DNA of 64,000 bases from CAZAOY01 sp964486925 (GCA_964486925.1 CAZAOY010000005.1:1-64000); one strand, 5' to 3'; positions 35,423-44,260 are shown, counted from the first letter of the stretch. Numbers and translations are program-made. Notes: a model not told the origin generated them from the sequence alone.

Positions 35423-35672
35423 AATAACACCTATCCTATTAATTGGTAAGCTAAATACTAAATATTTTGCTCTTTTCAATTAATAAATCAATATTTTGCT
35501 TTGGTATACACCATAAGCAATAGAATGATTTTAACATTCTATCTATAAAAAAGCCACCAACCAATACTTGCATTTTAGCAACTTTAGGTTGCAATTTTAA
35601 ATTAGCAACTTCAAATTGCGAAGATGTTTAGATTCTATATATTTAAAAATTTGCTTTTTATTTAAAATATTG
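35423..35672. other. 250-bp AT-rich spacer with direct repeats
   Basis: There is no gene here. An 11-base direct repeat (AGCAAAATATT on the minus strand, two copies) lies just upstream of the XRE gene and could be its operator. ATAGAATG-7-CATTCTAT is a hairpin. Two 18-base near-repeats TTAGCAACTT-x-x-x-x-TTGC are phased by 27 bases at 35575-35619, each able to fold as a small hairpin. Confidence 0.45.
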
Positions 35673-36137
35673 CTAATTGTTACTGCATTTTATCGCGTCA
35701 ATTGCAAGTACCACCATTAAAGCCAGTAGTGAGTCGTTTTCATTCGCTACATCTATTATGTAGGTGTCGGTCCAGTTGTAAAGCTGTTTATGTATGGTAG
35801 CTACGATACCGTTACCTATAATTCGATAGTCCCACTGCCAGAAGTCACCCTCTACCCGCCAACCGTTGCAGTTTACAGTAAAGGAAGGTTTAAAGAAGGT
35901 AAACTCCTTGATAATCTCACCTACTAATTGATTGCCGATATAGATTGTGAACTTTGGTAGAAAGGTCAATATCTGTTCCTTTAGAGTAGCGATATGATTA
36001 CCAAAACGGTCGTATATCTCTAGCTTATGCCCCCAAGAAGGTCTGCCACGGACGGTAAAGACGGTATTTTGCTGTTCATCGTAGATGTCGTAGCTGTCAA
36101 ACCATGAGAATAGTCGTTGTTTGAATAAAAGTCTCAT
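35673..36137 (-). CDS. LURP-one-related / YxjI-like protein
   Basis: A 154-residue Tubby-C-like fold protein: MRLLFKQRLFSWFDSYDIYDEQQNTVFTVRGRPSWGHKLEIYDRFGNHIATLKEQ matches the conserved opening of this family (x-V-K-G-x-x-x-S-x-G-x-x-L-x-I-x-D). The biochemical role is unknown; phospholipid interaction has been proposed for the fold. The end (LLALMVVLAIDAIKC) matches the usual closing helix. A consensus minus-strand promoter lies 52-81 bases upstream. Confidence 0.85.
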   Translation of the reverse strand: MRLLFKQRLFSWFDSYDIYDEQQNTVFTVRGRPSWGHKLEIYDRFGNHIATLKEQILTFLPKFTIYIGNQLVGEIIKEFTFFKPSFTVNCNGWRVEGDFWQWDYRIIGNGIVATIHKQLYNWTDTYIIDVANENDSLLALMVVLAIDAIKCSNN

Positions 36138-36189
36138 AAAACCTCACATATCTGTCACGTTATGATTGCTAATTAATATTACCTACTCT

Positions 36190-36218
36190 ATTTTACTATC
36201 CCTTATTCGTTTTGTCAA
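36190..36218 (-). promoter_or_regulatory. Sigma-A promoter of the LURP-one gene
   Basis: On the minus strand TTGACA and TAAAAT are separated by 17 bases. It is back to back with the promoter of the LytTR gene. Confidence 0.7.
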
Positions 36219-36236
36219 TACCGCAGGATAAAATAC

Positions 36237-36266
36237 TTGACAGGATGGTGTAAAACATGATAGTAT
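36237..36266 (+). promoter_or_regulatory. Promoter of the LytTR/GHKL two-component genes
   Basis: TTGACA and TAGTAT are separated by 18 bases; the -10 box ends 45 bases before the regulator start. Confidence 0.68.
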
Positions 36267-36311
36267 ATTAACAAGATAATGCGTTTAGTACATAGATAGT
36301 TGAGGAAGATG

Positions 36312-37019
36312 ATGGACAGAATTAATATTGTTATCTGTGACGATGAGCCGACACAGAATGAATACCTAAAATCCCTTGTTCTAGTCTGGGCGAAGGGTGG
36401 TGATACCCTAGTAAATATCACCTCGTATAACAGCGCAGAGGAGTTTTTGTTTTGGTACGCCGAGGATAAAACGGTTGACATACTGCTACTAGATATCCAG
36501 ATGGGCGGAATGGATGGGGTACAGCTTGCCCGAATTATCCGCAGTCAGGATGAGCGGGTACAGCTACTATTTGTTACAGGTATACCCGATTTTGTAGCCG
36601 AGGGGTACGAGGTATCGGCGCTTCACTACCTGATGAAGCCAATAAATCAGGACAAGCTCTTTACAGTGTTAGACAGGGCGGTCAGAAATCTAAACCGCAC
36701 AGAGCAGTCGCTCTTTCTAACGATAAACGGCGAGATGAACAGAATCCCCATTAGCGAGATACGCTATATCGAAGCGCAGGGGCATTACATAGTAATTAAC
36801 ACCACCAAAAAGACCTACAAAACCAAGATGAGCCTATCAGAGGTTGAAAGATCCCTAAATAACGCATTCTTTCGTTGTCAGCGTTCCTTTATAGTGGGGA
36901 TTAGGTATGTAAAGAAGGTCACTAAAACATCGATAATACTGGATGATATGACTCAAATCCCGCTATCTAGGGGGCTTTATGACACCGTAAACCAAGCGAT
37001 TATTAGCTATTTCCCATAG
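36312..37019 (+). CDS. LytTR-family response regulator
   Basis: A 235-residue regulator with a receiver domain (IVICDDEPTQ, phosphorylated Asp in ILLLDIQMGGMDG, lysine in YLMKPI) and a LytTR DNA-binding domain (IRYIEAQGHYIVINT, FFRCQRSFIVGIRYVKKV, IPLSRGLYDTV). It is the AgrA/VirR type of regulator. Two ATG codons lie in tandem after GAGGAAG; I use the second because spacing is better. It is paired with the kinase 30 bases downstream. Confidence 0.92.
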   Translation: MDRINIVICDDEPTQNEYLKSLVLVWAKGGDTLVNITSYNSAEEFLFWYAEDKTVDILLLDIQMGGMDGVQLARIIRSQDERVQLLFVTGIPDFVAEGYEVSALHYLMKPINQDKLFTVLDRAVRNLNRTEQSLFLTINGEMNRIPISEIRYIEAQGHYIVINTTKKTYKTKMSLSEVERSLNNAFFRCQRSFIVGIRYVKKVTKTSIILDDMTQIPLSRGLYDTVNQAIISYFP

Positions 37020-37049
37020 AAAGGAGCTGTTATTATATTCAAGCGAAGA

Positions 37050-37727
37050 ATGGAGAAAAGGCTTATAAAGTATCAAAATGAACTCCTTTTAAAGCATTAT
37101 GATGAGGTAGAGAATATCTATCGTCAGATACGTGGATGGCGGCATGACTACCACCATCACATACAGGTCATAAAGGCTTGCTTAGCATTAGGGCAGATAG
37201 AGGAGTTAGACCGCTACTGTGATCGTTTAGATCAGGATCTGAAAACGGTGGATAATGTGATAAAGACGGGGAATGTAATGCTTGATGCTATCCTAAACAG
37301 TAAGCTTTCCCTTGCTATACATAAGGATATCAACATTACCTGCAAGGCGAACGTATCAAAGGAGCTAGAGATTTCCGATGTTGATCTATGTATCCTACTG
37401 GGAAATCTGTTAGATAACGCTATGGAGGCATGTACCGCTGTCGACATAAATAGTGGCGGGCAGGAGAAGCTAGAGTTTGACCATCCCTTTATCCGTGTCT
37501 ATATCGGGATGAAGGGGAAACATCTGTATATCTGCGTGACCAACGCTGTCTATGGAAGGGTTAACAAGGTTGGGGGACGGTTTATCTCCACAAAAAAGAG
37601 CGCTTCCCATGGGTTTGGGCTGGCTCGTATGGAGAAAATCTGCAAAAAATACGACGGTTACTGTAAACAAAACAGCGAGCAGGGGGTATTTACCACCGAG
37701 ATACTGCTTCCGGTTGCGACAGGATAA
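37050..37727 (+). CDS. GHKL-type sensor kinase without membrane domain
   Basis: A 225-residue AgrC/LytS-like kinase core. The phospho-acceptor histidine lies in IRGWRHDYHHHIQVIKA, and the ATPase domain shows LLGNLLDNAMEAC and SASHGFGLARMEKICKKYDG. There is no transmembrane or sensor segment, unusual for kinases paired with LytTR regulators. The strong AAAGGAG is 24 bases before the first ATG; the frame is open upstream, and an ATT codon sits at ideal spacing (37032), so a non-standard start adding six residues is possible. Even so, no membrane helix is gained. Confidence 0.82.
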   Translation: MEKRLIKYQNELLLKHYDEVENIYRQIRGWRHDYHHHIQVIKACLALGQIEELDRYCDRLDQDLKTVDNVIKTGNVMLDAILNSKLSLAIHKDINITCKANVSKELEISDVDLCILLGNLLDNAMEACTAVDINSGGQEKLEFDHPFIRVYIGMKGKHLYICVTNAVYGRVNKVGGRFISTKKSASHGFGLARMEKICKKYDGYCKQNSEQGVFTTEILLPVATG

Positions 37728-37737
37728 TACATTTCGT

Positions 37738-37762
37738 GTACGTAGAATGACATTCTACGTAC
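37738..37762. promoter_or_regulatory. 25-bp palindrome before the ABC exporter genes
   Basis: GTACGTAGAATG-A-CATTCTACGTAC is a perfect palindrome ending 5 bases before a weak -35 (TTATCT) and a TATAAT box at 37791-37796 with 17-base spacing. It could be an operator for the promoter that reads into the ABC genes. No T run follows, so it is not a typical terminator. Confidence 0.5.
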
Positions 37763-37827
37763 AAACTTTATCTATGGTAATTTTTTATGGTATAATCTAC
37801 ACAACGATAAACAAAGGGGGATTGTAT

Positions 37828-39645
37828 TTGAAGAAGGCAAATAAAGAAAAGCCAATCTATAATGTCTGGCAGAATGTCGTCTATGTGGTGGGTAACGCTT
37901 GGGAGAAGGAAAGGCGGGTTATCCTTGTGATACTTGCACAGATATTCTTAACGGTAGCGGCGTCGGTAGCGGCGATGTATCTGCCTAAGACGGTGGTACA
38001 ACAGATTATGTTAGGGGCTTCTATTAACACTCTGGTGATAACCGCGCTTGCATTTACCGTTGTTATAGCGTTGTTACAAGCTACAAAGGTCTACTTTGAC
38101 AGCGCCGCACAGCCTAGGCGGGTAAGCCTTAGGATAGAAAACTGTCATGATATCCTTGTAAAGGCGATGACAACCGACTATGCTAACCTTGAAACAAAGG
38201 AGTTTAGCGATGCAAAGCAGAAGGCAAATGATGTAACCAATAATAATGGTGCAGCCACAGAAGCGATATATACCTGCCTTTCCACACTTGGTACTAACAT
38301 ATTAGGGTTTATAGTTTACATTGCACTGCTAATATCGGTTGACCCGCTTATCCTTCTGCTTACCGCAGTTACTACGGTATTTGGGGTTATCGTAAGAAGG
38401 TGGGCAAACAGATGGCAACATGACCACGAGGAGGAATCGGCCGCGTTTAACAAGCGGATCTGGTATATAAATGATATCGGCAGTAACTACAAGCTTGCAA
38501 AGGATATACGCTTATTCTCAATGTTGGGTTGGATTCAGAGTATTCATGCCGCTAACATGAAGCTACATAATAACTTTGAGCGGCGGGTTAAGTTAAGACA
38601 TCTTGTTGCGGATGTAGTGGACTGTGCTGCGACCTTTGCCCGTGAGGGTGTTGTGTATGGATATCTAATCTGGCAGGTGCTGAATGCGGGGCTTGCAATC
38701 GACAGCTTTATCCTGTTGTTTGCCGCAATCAGTGGATTTTCGGGATGGATTATGGGGATATTAAACGACTATGCCACCCTAACACGACAAAGCCTTGATT
38801 TTTGCCTACTCCGACGCTATCTTGAATACCCTGATAAGTTTAGGTATGAGGACGGAGAGGAGATAAAACAAGAGCCGAACAAGGCTTATCAGCTAGAGCT
38901 AAGGGACGTTAGCTTTAGATACAGTGGTGCGACGCAGGATACATTAACGGGGGTAAACCTTGTGATAAAACCCGGTGAAAGGCTTGCAATAGTTGGCTTA
39001 AACGGTGCGGGTAAGACTACACTGGTAAAGCTGTTATGTGGTTTTTACGACCCGACAAAGGGAACGGTACTACTAAATGGAAAGGATATAAGGATTTACA
39101 ACCGTAAGCAGTACTATACCCTATTTACAGCGGTATTTCAGGAGTTTAACATCCTGCCCATTACTATAGCCGAGAATGTAGCACAGCACACCCTTGATAC
39201 TATGGACACACAGCGGGTGATGGATAGCCTTAAATTAGCTGATATCGATAAAAAGATACTGTCCTTACCTGATGGGATAAACTCACTGTTACTCAAAGAG
39301 GTTAACGAGGAGGCGGTAGAGCTTTCAGGCGGCGAAACCCAAAAGCTAATGCTTGCACGGGCGTTATACAAAAATTCTCCAATTCTGCTTTTGGATGAGC
39401 CGACAGCGGCGCTAGACCCGATAGCAGAGAGTAGCTTGTATGAACGGTATAATGAGCTTTCAGCGGGTAAGACCTCAATCTATATCTCTCACCGATTGGC
39501 TTCTACACGGTTTTGTGATCGTATCCTACTGGTTTCTGATGGAGCGATAGCCGAGTGCGGGACACATGACGAGCTTATTAAACAAGGTGGCGGGTATGCG
39601 AAGCTTTACGAGATACAAAGCAGATACTATAGCCGTTCCGCTTGA
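37828..39645 (+). CDS. ABC exporter (fused permease-ATPase), first of a pair
   Basis: A 605-residue half-transporter with six membrane helices in the N-terminal ~330 residues and an ATPase domain with Walker A GLNGAGKTT, Q-loop FQEFNILPITIAENV, signature LSGGETQKLMLARAL, Walker B ILLLDEPTAALDP and the histidine in YISHRLAS. It lacks a C39 peptidase domain, so it is not a leader-cleaving bacteriocin exporter. The start is TTG, 7 bases after AAAGGGGG; the frame is open much further upstream across the end of the kinase gene, but without a start signal. It probably forms a heterodimer with the next ABC protein; the substrate is unknown. Confidence 0.9.
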   Translation: MKKANKEKPIYNVWQNVVYVVGNAWEKERRVILVILAQIFLTVAASVAAMYLPKTVVQQIMLGASINTLVITALAFTVVIALLQATKVYFDSAAQPRRVSLRIENCHDILVKAMTTDYANLETKEFSDAKQKANDVTNNNGAATEAIYTCLSTLGTNILGFIVYIALLISVDPLILLLTAVTTVFGVIVRRWANRWQHDHEEESAAFNKRIWYINDIGSNYKLAKDIRLFSMLGWIQSIHAANMKLHNNFERRVKLRHLVADVVDCAATFAREGVVYGYLIWQVLNAGLAIDSFILLFAAISGFSGWIMGILNDYATLTRQSLDFCLLRRYLEYPDKFRYEDGEEIKQEPNKAYQLELRDVSFRYSGATQDTLTGVNLVIKPGERLAIVGLNGAGKTTLVKLLCGFYDPTKGTVLLNGKDIRIYNRKQYYTLFTAVFQEFNILPITIAENVAQHTLDTMDTQRVMDSLKLADIDKKILSLPDGINSLLLKEVNEEAVELSGGETQKLMLARALYKNSPILLLDEPTAALDPIAESSLYERYNELSAGKTSIYISHRLASTRFCDRILLVSDGAIAECGTHDELIKQGGGYAKLYEIQSRYYSRSA

Positions 39646-39795
39646 CATATAAAATGTCAAGAAGATAGGCAAAGCCTATCTTGTGGGCTGAAAGCCCACC
39701 GGAACTTGCTAAATAGCAATTCCATCGCACTTTATGTGCGATAATTCGCCCGCAGGCGAATAGTTGACATTATAAATGTCAACTGGAATTGCTAT
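39642..39795 (+). repeat. Array of seven adjacent hairpins between the two ABC genes
   Basis: Seven stem-loops stand almost end to end: TTGACAT/ATGTCAA; AAGATAGGC/GCCTATCTT; GTGGGCT/AGCCCAC; GGAACTTGCT/AGCAATTCC (one bulge); ATCGCAC/GTGCGAT; ATTCGCC/GGCGAAT; GTTGACATT/AATGTCAAC. The first and last are versions of the same palindrome. The segment that follows (TGGAATTGCTAT) is complementary to the right arm of the fourth. The array starts at the last coding bases of the first ABC gene and ends before the ribosome binding site of the second. It looks like a composite repeat element. Confidence 0.75.
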
Positions 39796-39823
39796 ATAAA
39801 GAAGGTAAGGGGGATAAGATATA

Positions 39824-41692
39824 ATGAGAAACGATAAAAAAAGGTATACCTTTAAACAGAATATGTCGCTAATACTGCGTGGACTTAGGATATACAGCTC
39901 ATTCTCTAAGCCGATACTACTTTCTAAGACCTGTATGTGTATCGTTAATGCGATAGTGCCGTTTATAAACATCTACTTTTCAGCACAGATTATTAATGAG
40001 ATTGCGGGTAATAGAGATAAGGAAAGATTAACATTTTTAGTGCTTGTTACCATTGGGCTTAATCTGTTGGCAATGCTGCTTAAAAGCTTGACCACACGCT
40101 GGATGGAGTACTGTGATTCAACTACCTGGGTGTCTGTACAAAAGGTGTATTCGGATAAGCTCTTGTCCATGGATTATATTGACGTTGAAGATCCATCGGT
40201 GCAACAGCAGTTTTCGGATATTCGTCAACATCACAATGGAATGGGATTTGGGTTAATTAGGCTAAACTGGTCTTATTCTGAGATAATTACAGGATTTATC
40301 CAGGTGATATTATCGATTGTGATGTCGGTATCTATGTTTACGTTTGTGGTTACCTCTAGTTCATCCTTGTCCTACCTTGACTCGCCGATAGCAATGGTTA
40401 TAGTGGTGGCGGTTTTACTCTGCTCGGTTCTATTAGCGCCATATCTATCATTAATAGGCGGTAAGGTATGGGCGAAGGCATCAGAGGATAACAACAAAGC
40501 CAATAGAATCTTTGGGTTTTATTTTTTTCAAATGATTAATAAAAATGACAGGGCAAAGGATATCAGAATATATGACCAATATAAGGTAATTGAGAAGGCT
40601 ACTTACGGTGATTCCCAGATAGCGGCATTTTTAAACTATGCTAGTTATGACGCAAGGTATAAAGCGATTAGTACCGCTGTTTCCTATCTTTCGAACGGGT
40701 TGATCTATCTGTTTGTTGCGTTAAAGGCATTTGCAGGGGCGTTTGGGGTAGGTAGCATAGTGCAGTATGTAGGTGCTATTACCCAGTTTGGAAGCGGGTT
40801 TGCGTCGGTTCTTACAGGTATTGGGTCGCTTATAAATAACAATGTGTTTTTAGAAAACATCTTTAACTATCTTGATATCGAGAACAAAAAGTATCAAGGT
40901 ACGCTAAGTGTTGAAAAGCGGGACGACAACGAGTATAGTATCGAGTTTAAGGACGTTTCCTTTAAGTACCCTTCAAGTGATAGCTATGCGCTTAAGGACT
41001 TTAACCTTAAGCTAAAGGTTGGTCAGCGGATGGCGGTGGTTGGGTTGAATGGTAGCGGTAAAACCACTATGATAAAGCTGTTATGCCGACTGTACGACCC
41101 TACAAAAGGAATTATCACACTAAATGGGATTGACATTAAAAAGTACAACTATGACGAGTACATTGCGCTCTTTAGCGTGGTATTTCAGGACTTTTCGTTA
41201 CTGCCGTTAACGGTGGGACAAAATGTAGCAGCGAGCGCGGAGTATGATAGGGATAGGGTAACAAAGGCTATTAAAAAAGCGGGATTATTAGAACGTTTAG
41301 AGGAGATGGACAAAGGGTTAGATACCTATCTCTATAAGGAATTTGAGGAGGAGGGTGTCGAGATTTCGGGCGGGGAAGCGCAGAAGCTTGCACTGGCTAG
41401 GGCACTATATAAGGATGCTCCGTTTATCGTGCTAGACGAACCAACCGCCGCACTAGACCCAGTCGCCGAGTTTGAGATCTACTCAAAGTTTAACGATATA
41501 GTATCGGATAAGACCGCGATTTACATCTCCCACCGCCTATCAAGCTGTAGATTCTGCGACGACATTGCGGTATTTGACAACGGTGCACTAATCCAGCGAG
41601 GAAGCCACGAAGCACTAGTAGCGGACGAAAACGGTAAATACTACGAGCTCTGGAATGCTCAAGCACAGTATTACACCAGTGGTAAGGATTAG
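39824..41692 (+). CDS. ABC exporter (fused permease-ATPase), second of a pair
   Basis: A 622-residue half-transporter with the same layout as its neighbour: six helices, then ATPase with Walker A GLNGSGKTT, FQDFSLLPLTVGQNV, ISGGEAQKLALARAL, Walker B FIVLDEPTAALDP and YISHRLSS. The shared and unusual Q-loop (LLPLTV/ILPITI) and the EEEGVEISGGE region suggest the two genes arose by duplication and act as a heterodimer. AAGGTAAGGGGG precedes the ATG. A bidirectional terminator follows. The upstream LytTR/GHKL genes probably control both. Confidence 0.9.
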   Translation: MRNDKKRYTFKQNMSLILRGLRIYSSFSKPILLSKTCMCIVNAIVPFINIYFSAQIINEIAGNRDKERLTFLVLVTIGLNLLAMLLKSLTTRWMEYCDSTTWVSVQKVYSDKLLSMDYIDVEDPSVQQQFSDIRQHHNGMGFGLIRLNWSYSEIITGFIQVILSIVMSVSMFTFVVTSSSSLSYLDSPIAMVIVVAVLLCSVLLAPYLSLIGGKVWAKASEDNNKANRIFGFYFFQMINKNDRAKDIRIYDQYKVIEKATYGDSQIAAFLNYASYDARYKAISTAVSYLSNGLIYLFVALKAFAGAFGVGSIVQYVGAITQFGSGFASVLTGIGSLINNNVFLENIFNYLDIENKKYQGTLSVEKRDDNEYSIEFKDVSFKYPSSDSYALKDFNLKLKVGQRMAVVGLNGSGKTTMIKLLCRLYDPTKGIITLNGIDIKKYNYDEYIALFSVVFQDFSLLPLTVGQNVAASAEYDRDRVTKAIKKAGLLERLEEMDKGLDTYLYKEFEEEGVEISGGEAQKLALARALYKDAPFIVLDEPTAALDPVAEFEIYSKFNDIVSDKTAIYISHRLSSCRFCDDIAVFDNGALIQRGSHEALVADENGKYYELWNAQAQYYTSGKD

Positions 41693-41718
41693 TTATTAAG
41701 GATATTATGTAAAACCAG

Positions 41719-41756
41719 AAAAATCTCACCGTCTGTTTAAGAGGGTGAGATTTTTT
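41719..41756. terminator. Bidirectional terminator after the ABC exporters
   Basis: AAAATCTCACC and GGTGAGATTTT form an 11-bp stem with a 13-base loop, running into TTTTTT on the plus strand and into a T-rich tail on the minus strand. The 226 bases that follow up to the lipoprotein gene hold no recognisable gene. Confidence 0.85.
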
Positions 41757-41982
41757 ATGGTTGGTATAATGAAATAAAAGATTAATCGGGAAACAGGCCT
41801 GCCATTATGTACTCATCAAAGTAGAGGGTAACAACGATATCGCCTATCTGTTATATTTTATCTGACACCATGAAACGTCACATCCTTATGTAAATAGATA
41901 ATGATACATCTGTAGTTTTTATTAGTATACTAAAAATGTATCAAAATGTCAATCATATTAGATGCATTTCGCTAAAATTGTG

Positions 41983-42696
41983 CTAGTACCTAGATGGAAC
42001 ATTAATAGTACCGCCAAAATTAGCAAGGTTTAGGGAGATGTTTTTGGCTTTATCAATAACCGAAAAGTCGTCTATGTCGCTGTCTATTAGCAGGATATAT
42101 CCCTTTTTATCCGCCATAGCGGTGCTATAAACCTTACCGCTTGCGGTCTTAATCTGCAGCTTGTCGCCATACAGGGGCTTTGGTTTAACCTCACCCTTTG
42201 GGGTGAATCTATTGCTGAATGTGCCAAAGGCGATTGCTCCATCTTTAAGGTATACCATGTTTATCGAGATACCCTTGTTTTCAGCGAATCTACCCGAGGC
42301 TACCATAGTAAAGGTGTACTCTACCTCGCTAATCTCACTGCTGTTTGAGCTGTCGGTGTTACTACTGCTGACACTGCTACTGCTTGAGGAGTCGGTGGTT
42401 TCGTTTAACACAGCAGAGTATAGCGCAAGTAGTGGTTCGTTAGCGGCAAAGGATACCAGTATGTAGGTTGAATCTTTAGCTTTAGCAGTTGAAATAACGG
42501 TGAGATCACCTAGCAAAACAGCGCCGCTATTGCTTTCCACAATATGGTTAATTAGCCTGTCCTCTATCGTAAGAGGTTTTTCTATCTGCTTGTCCAGTGA
42601 CTTACAGGCGCACAAAACCAAGCTTATAACAGCAGTCACTAATATTAGTGACAATAACTGGAAATATACCGTTGCGTTTGTAATACATCTTTTCAT
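41983..42696 (-). CDS. Putative lipoprotein of unknown function
   Basis: A 237-residue protein with an N-terminal hydrophobic signal and lipobox-like LCAC; the modified cysteine would be Cys31. After the lipid anchor come a charged region and a low-complexity Ser-rich stretch (about 100-125, DSSSSSSVSSS), then ~110 residues with beta-strand character (VSFAANEPLLALYSAV, GKVYSTAMADKKGYILLIDSDIDDF). I recognise no family. It has its own short upstream region, and no neighbour gives a clue. Confidence 0.7.
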   Translation of the reverse strand: MKRCITNATVYFQLLSLILVTAVISLVLCACKSLDKQIEKPLTIEDRLINHIVESNSGAVLLGDLTVISTAKAKDSTYILVSFAANEPLLALYSAVLNETTDSSSSSSVSSSNTDSSNSSEISEVEYTFTMVASGRFAENKGISINMVYLKDGAIAFGTFSNRFTPKGEVKPKPLYGDKLQIKTASGKVYSTAMADKKGYILLIDSDIDDFSVIDKAKNISLNLANFGGTINVPSRY

Positions 42697-42873
42697 ATCT
42701 TCATCCTTTTACTCATAACATATTTGTTTTATAACCTATATTATTGGGCAACAAATATTAAACGCTGTCTTTTGTTTCTCCCACAAATGCAACATTTGAT
42801 TGCCAAATTAATAGAAGGTTTGTCTATAATACATGTTATGCGAGGGTGGATGAAGATATGACAAAGCTTTTGG

Positions 42874-43401
42874 TTATCTAAGGTTAATCCAGTATCGCTG
42901 TACCACGTTACCGCTTTTTTCGGTAAACTCATCCTCAAGTATACCGCCGTTATTTAGGATGGTCTTAGCCGAGCCGATGTTTGTCTTGTCGCAGGTTACC
43001 AGTGCACTTTTTATACCCATCTCACGGCAACGCTCTAGCGCTAACGCTAACATCCTTGTAGCATAACCGTTTCTTCGCTTTGACGGTGCAACACCGTAGC
43101 CGATATGCCCGCCGACATTTATTAGGCTGTCATTTAATGCATGTCGAATATTCGCCGCACCCAGTATGACATTCTCGTCCTCATCCATCAAAAAATAGGT
43201 GGTGGAGGGTACAAATTCAGGCGGGATATCCTCTCCACTTGCATACTGTCGGGTTAAGGCAAGAAAGCTTTCAAATGTGCCATCTCCGCACCTTGCCGCC
43301 CAAGGGATAATCTGCTCATTATTTTGTACAAATTCGTAGATAAAATCTAACCAAAGCGTTTTATGACTTTCGGTGGGGAATACAAGCTTTAACTCTTTCA
43401 T
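42874..43401 (-). CDS. GNAT family N-acetyltransferase
   Basis: About 175 residues of the RimL/YjcK-like GNAT group: an N-terminal KLVFPTESHKTLWLDFIYEF and the acetyl-CoA-binding stretch GYGVAPSKRRNGYATRMLALALERC, followed by VTCDKTNIGSAKTILNNGGILEDE, which places it in the family acting on amino groups of proteins or small molecules. The ATG chosen is 5 bases after the NIF3-like gene stop, with GGAGG 13 bases upstream. It is the last gene of a four-gene minus-strand operon led by a methyltransferase. Confidence 0.88.
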   Translation of the reverse strand: MKELKLVFPTESHKTLWLDFIYEFVQNNEQIIPWAARCGDGTFESFLALTRQYASGEDIPPEFVPSTTYFLMDEDENVILGAANIRHALNDSLINVGGHIGYGVAPSKRRNGYATRMLALALERCREMGIKSALVTCDKTNIGSAKTILNNGGILEDEFTEKSGNVVQRYWINLR

Positions 43402-43406
43402 ATTAA

Positions 43407-44255
43407 TTATAAATCCTCCATACATGGCTCATCCGGGATAAATTCGCAAGGTAAGCCTAGGTTTGAAAAGTATTCTTTTAACTTAATACAGGCAAACTTT
43501 TCTGTTGAATAATGGGTTCCTGATAGGATGTTAACACCCTTAGCCATCGCCATGTTATGCGCGTCTACCGACGGTTGGAAGGTTTTTCTAAGACTAGCGA
43601 TACCTGTTACAAAGGTATTAATACCCCTTTCCATAAGGTATGGGTAGACGTCAGAATCGTTACCCCCGCCCGCTATTAACGCAACCTTTGAATCTTTAAT
43701 GCTCTCACCGCCGTATGGGTAGAGCTTAACGTTATGTCCGACAGCTTGCTTAAAGGTATATGCAAGCTGTGCGGTGGTAATGCAGTCTGTCTTGCCGATT
43801 ATACCTACCTTTACCCCGCCGTAGTCGTAAAATTCGTCGATAATATCGATACCTAAGGCATTAGCTAGGTTTTGGGTCGTTCCGTAAACTCCGTTTGCGT
43901 CAAGCGGAACATGTAGGTTATAGATAGATATCCTACGTTCCTTTAGGGTTTTTAGGGTGGAAACAGGGATTGAGGTGAATACCTCATCTTTAGTTATATC
44001 CCAGATCATTGGGTGGTGAACGAACAGTAACGCCTCCTCTACCCTGTCATCAAGGATTTTATCAAAAACAGCCTTTGATGGGAATACCGCTGTGTACACC
44101 TGTCGTATGGTATCGGTGCTGTCTGTAACAAGTCCCATGCTTCGCTCTTTAAATTGACTGGTAATATACTCGTAGTTATCTAACCGCCAGTCGTCGTGGC
44201 AGATTGATAGCTTAAAATCAACCTCTAATTGGTTGTATAAACTCTGCGATTTCAT
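43407..44255 (-). CDS. NIF3/DUF34-family dinuclear metal protein
   Basis: A 282-residue protein with the metal-binding histidines of the NIF3 family: FVHHPMIWD and YNLHVPLDA, then a C-terminal ILSGTHYSTEKFACIKLKEYF with the last His and Glu ligands. The middle holds GKTDCITTAQLAYTFKQAVG, and AGGGNDSDVYPYLMERGINTFVTG is typical. The family forms toroidal hexamers; its function is unsettled (proposed metal insertion or GTP cyclohydrolase-like chemistry). It lies between two GNAT genes, five bases from each, so it is firmly in the operon. Confidence 0.88.
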   Translation of the reverse strand: MKSQSLYNQLEVDFKLSICHDDWRLDNYEYITSQFKERSMGLVTDSTDTIRQVYTAVFPSKAVFDKILDDRVEEALLFVHHPMIWDITKDEVFTSIPVSTLKTLKERRISIYNLHVPLDANGVYGTTQNLANALGIDIIDEFYDYGGVKVGIIGKTDCITTAQLAYTFKQAVGHNVKLYPYGGESIKDSKVALIAGGGNDSDVYPYLMERGINTFVTGIASLRKTFQPSVDAHNMAMAKGVNILSGTHYSTEKFACIKLKEYFSNLGLPCEFIPDEPCMEDL

Positions 44256-44260
44256 CTATT

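Noticed and set aside
37552..37827. ABC exporter frame open far upstream, into the kinase gene
   Set aside because: The extra codons overlap the kinase in another frame and have no start signal; a TTG with AAAGGGGG gives the normal family N-terminus.
39642..39795. CRISPR array
   Set aside because: The units are unlike each other and there are no equal repeats with unique spacers; it is a series of different hairpins.
37828..41692. Bacteriocin/lantibiotic export locus
   Set aside because: Neither ABC protein has a C39 peptidase domain and no double-glycine precursor or modification gene was found nearby.
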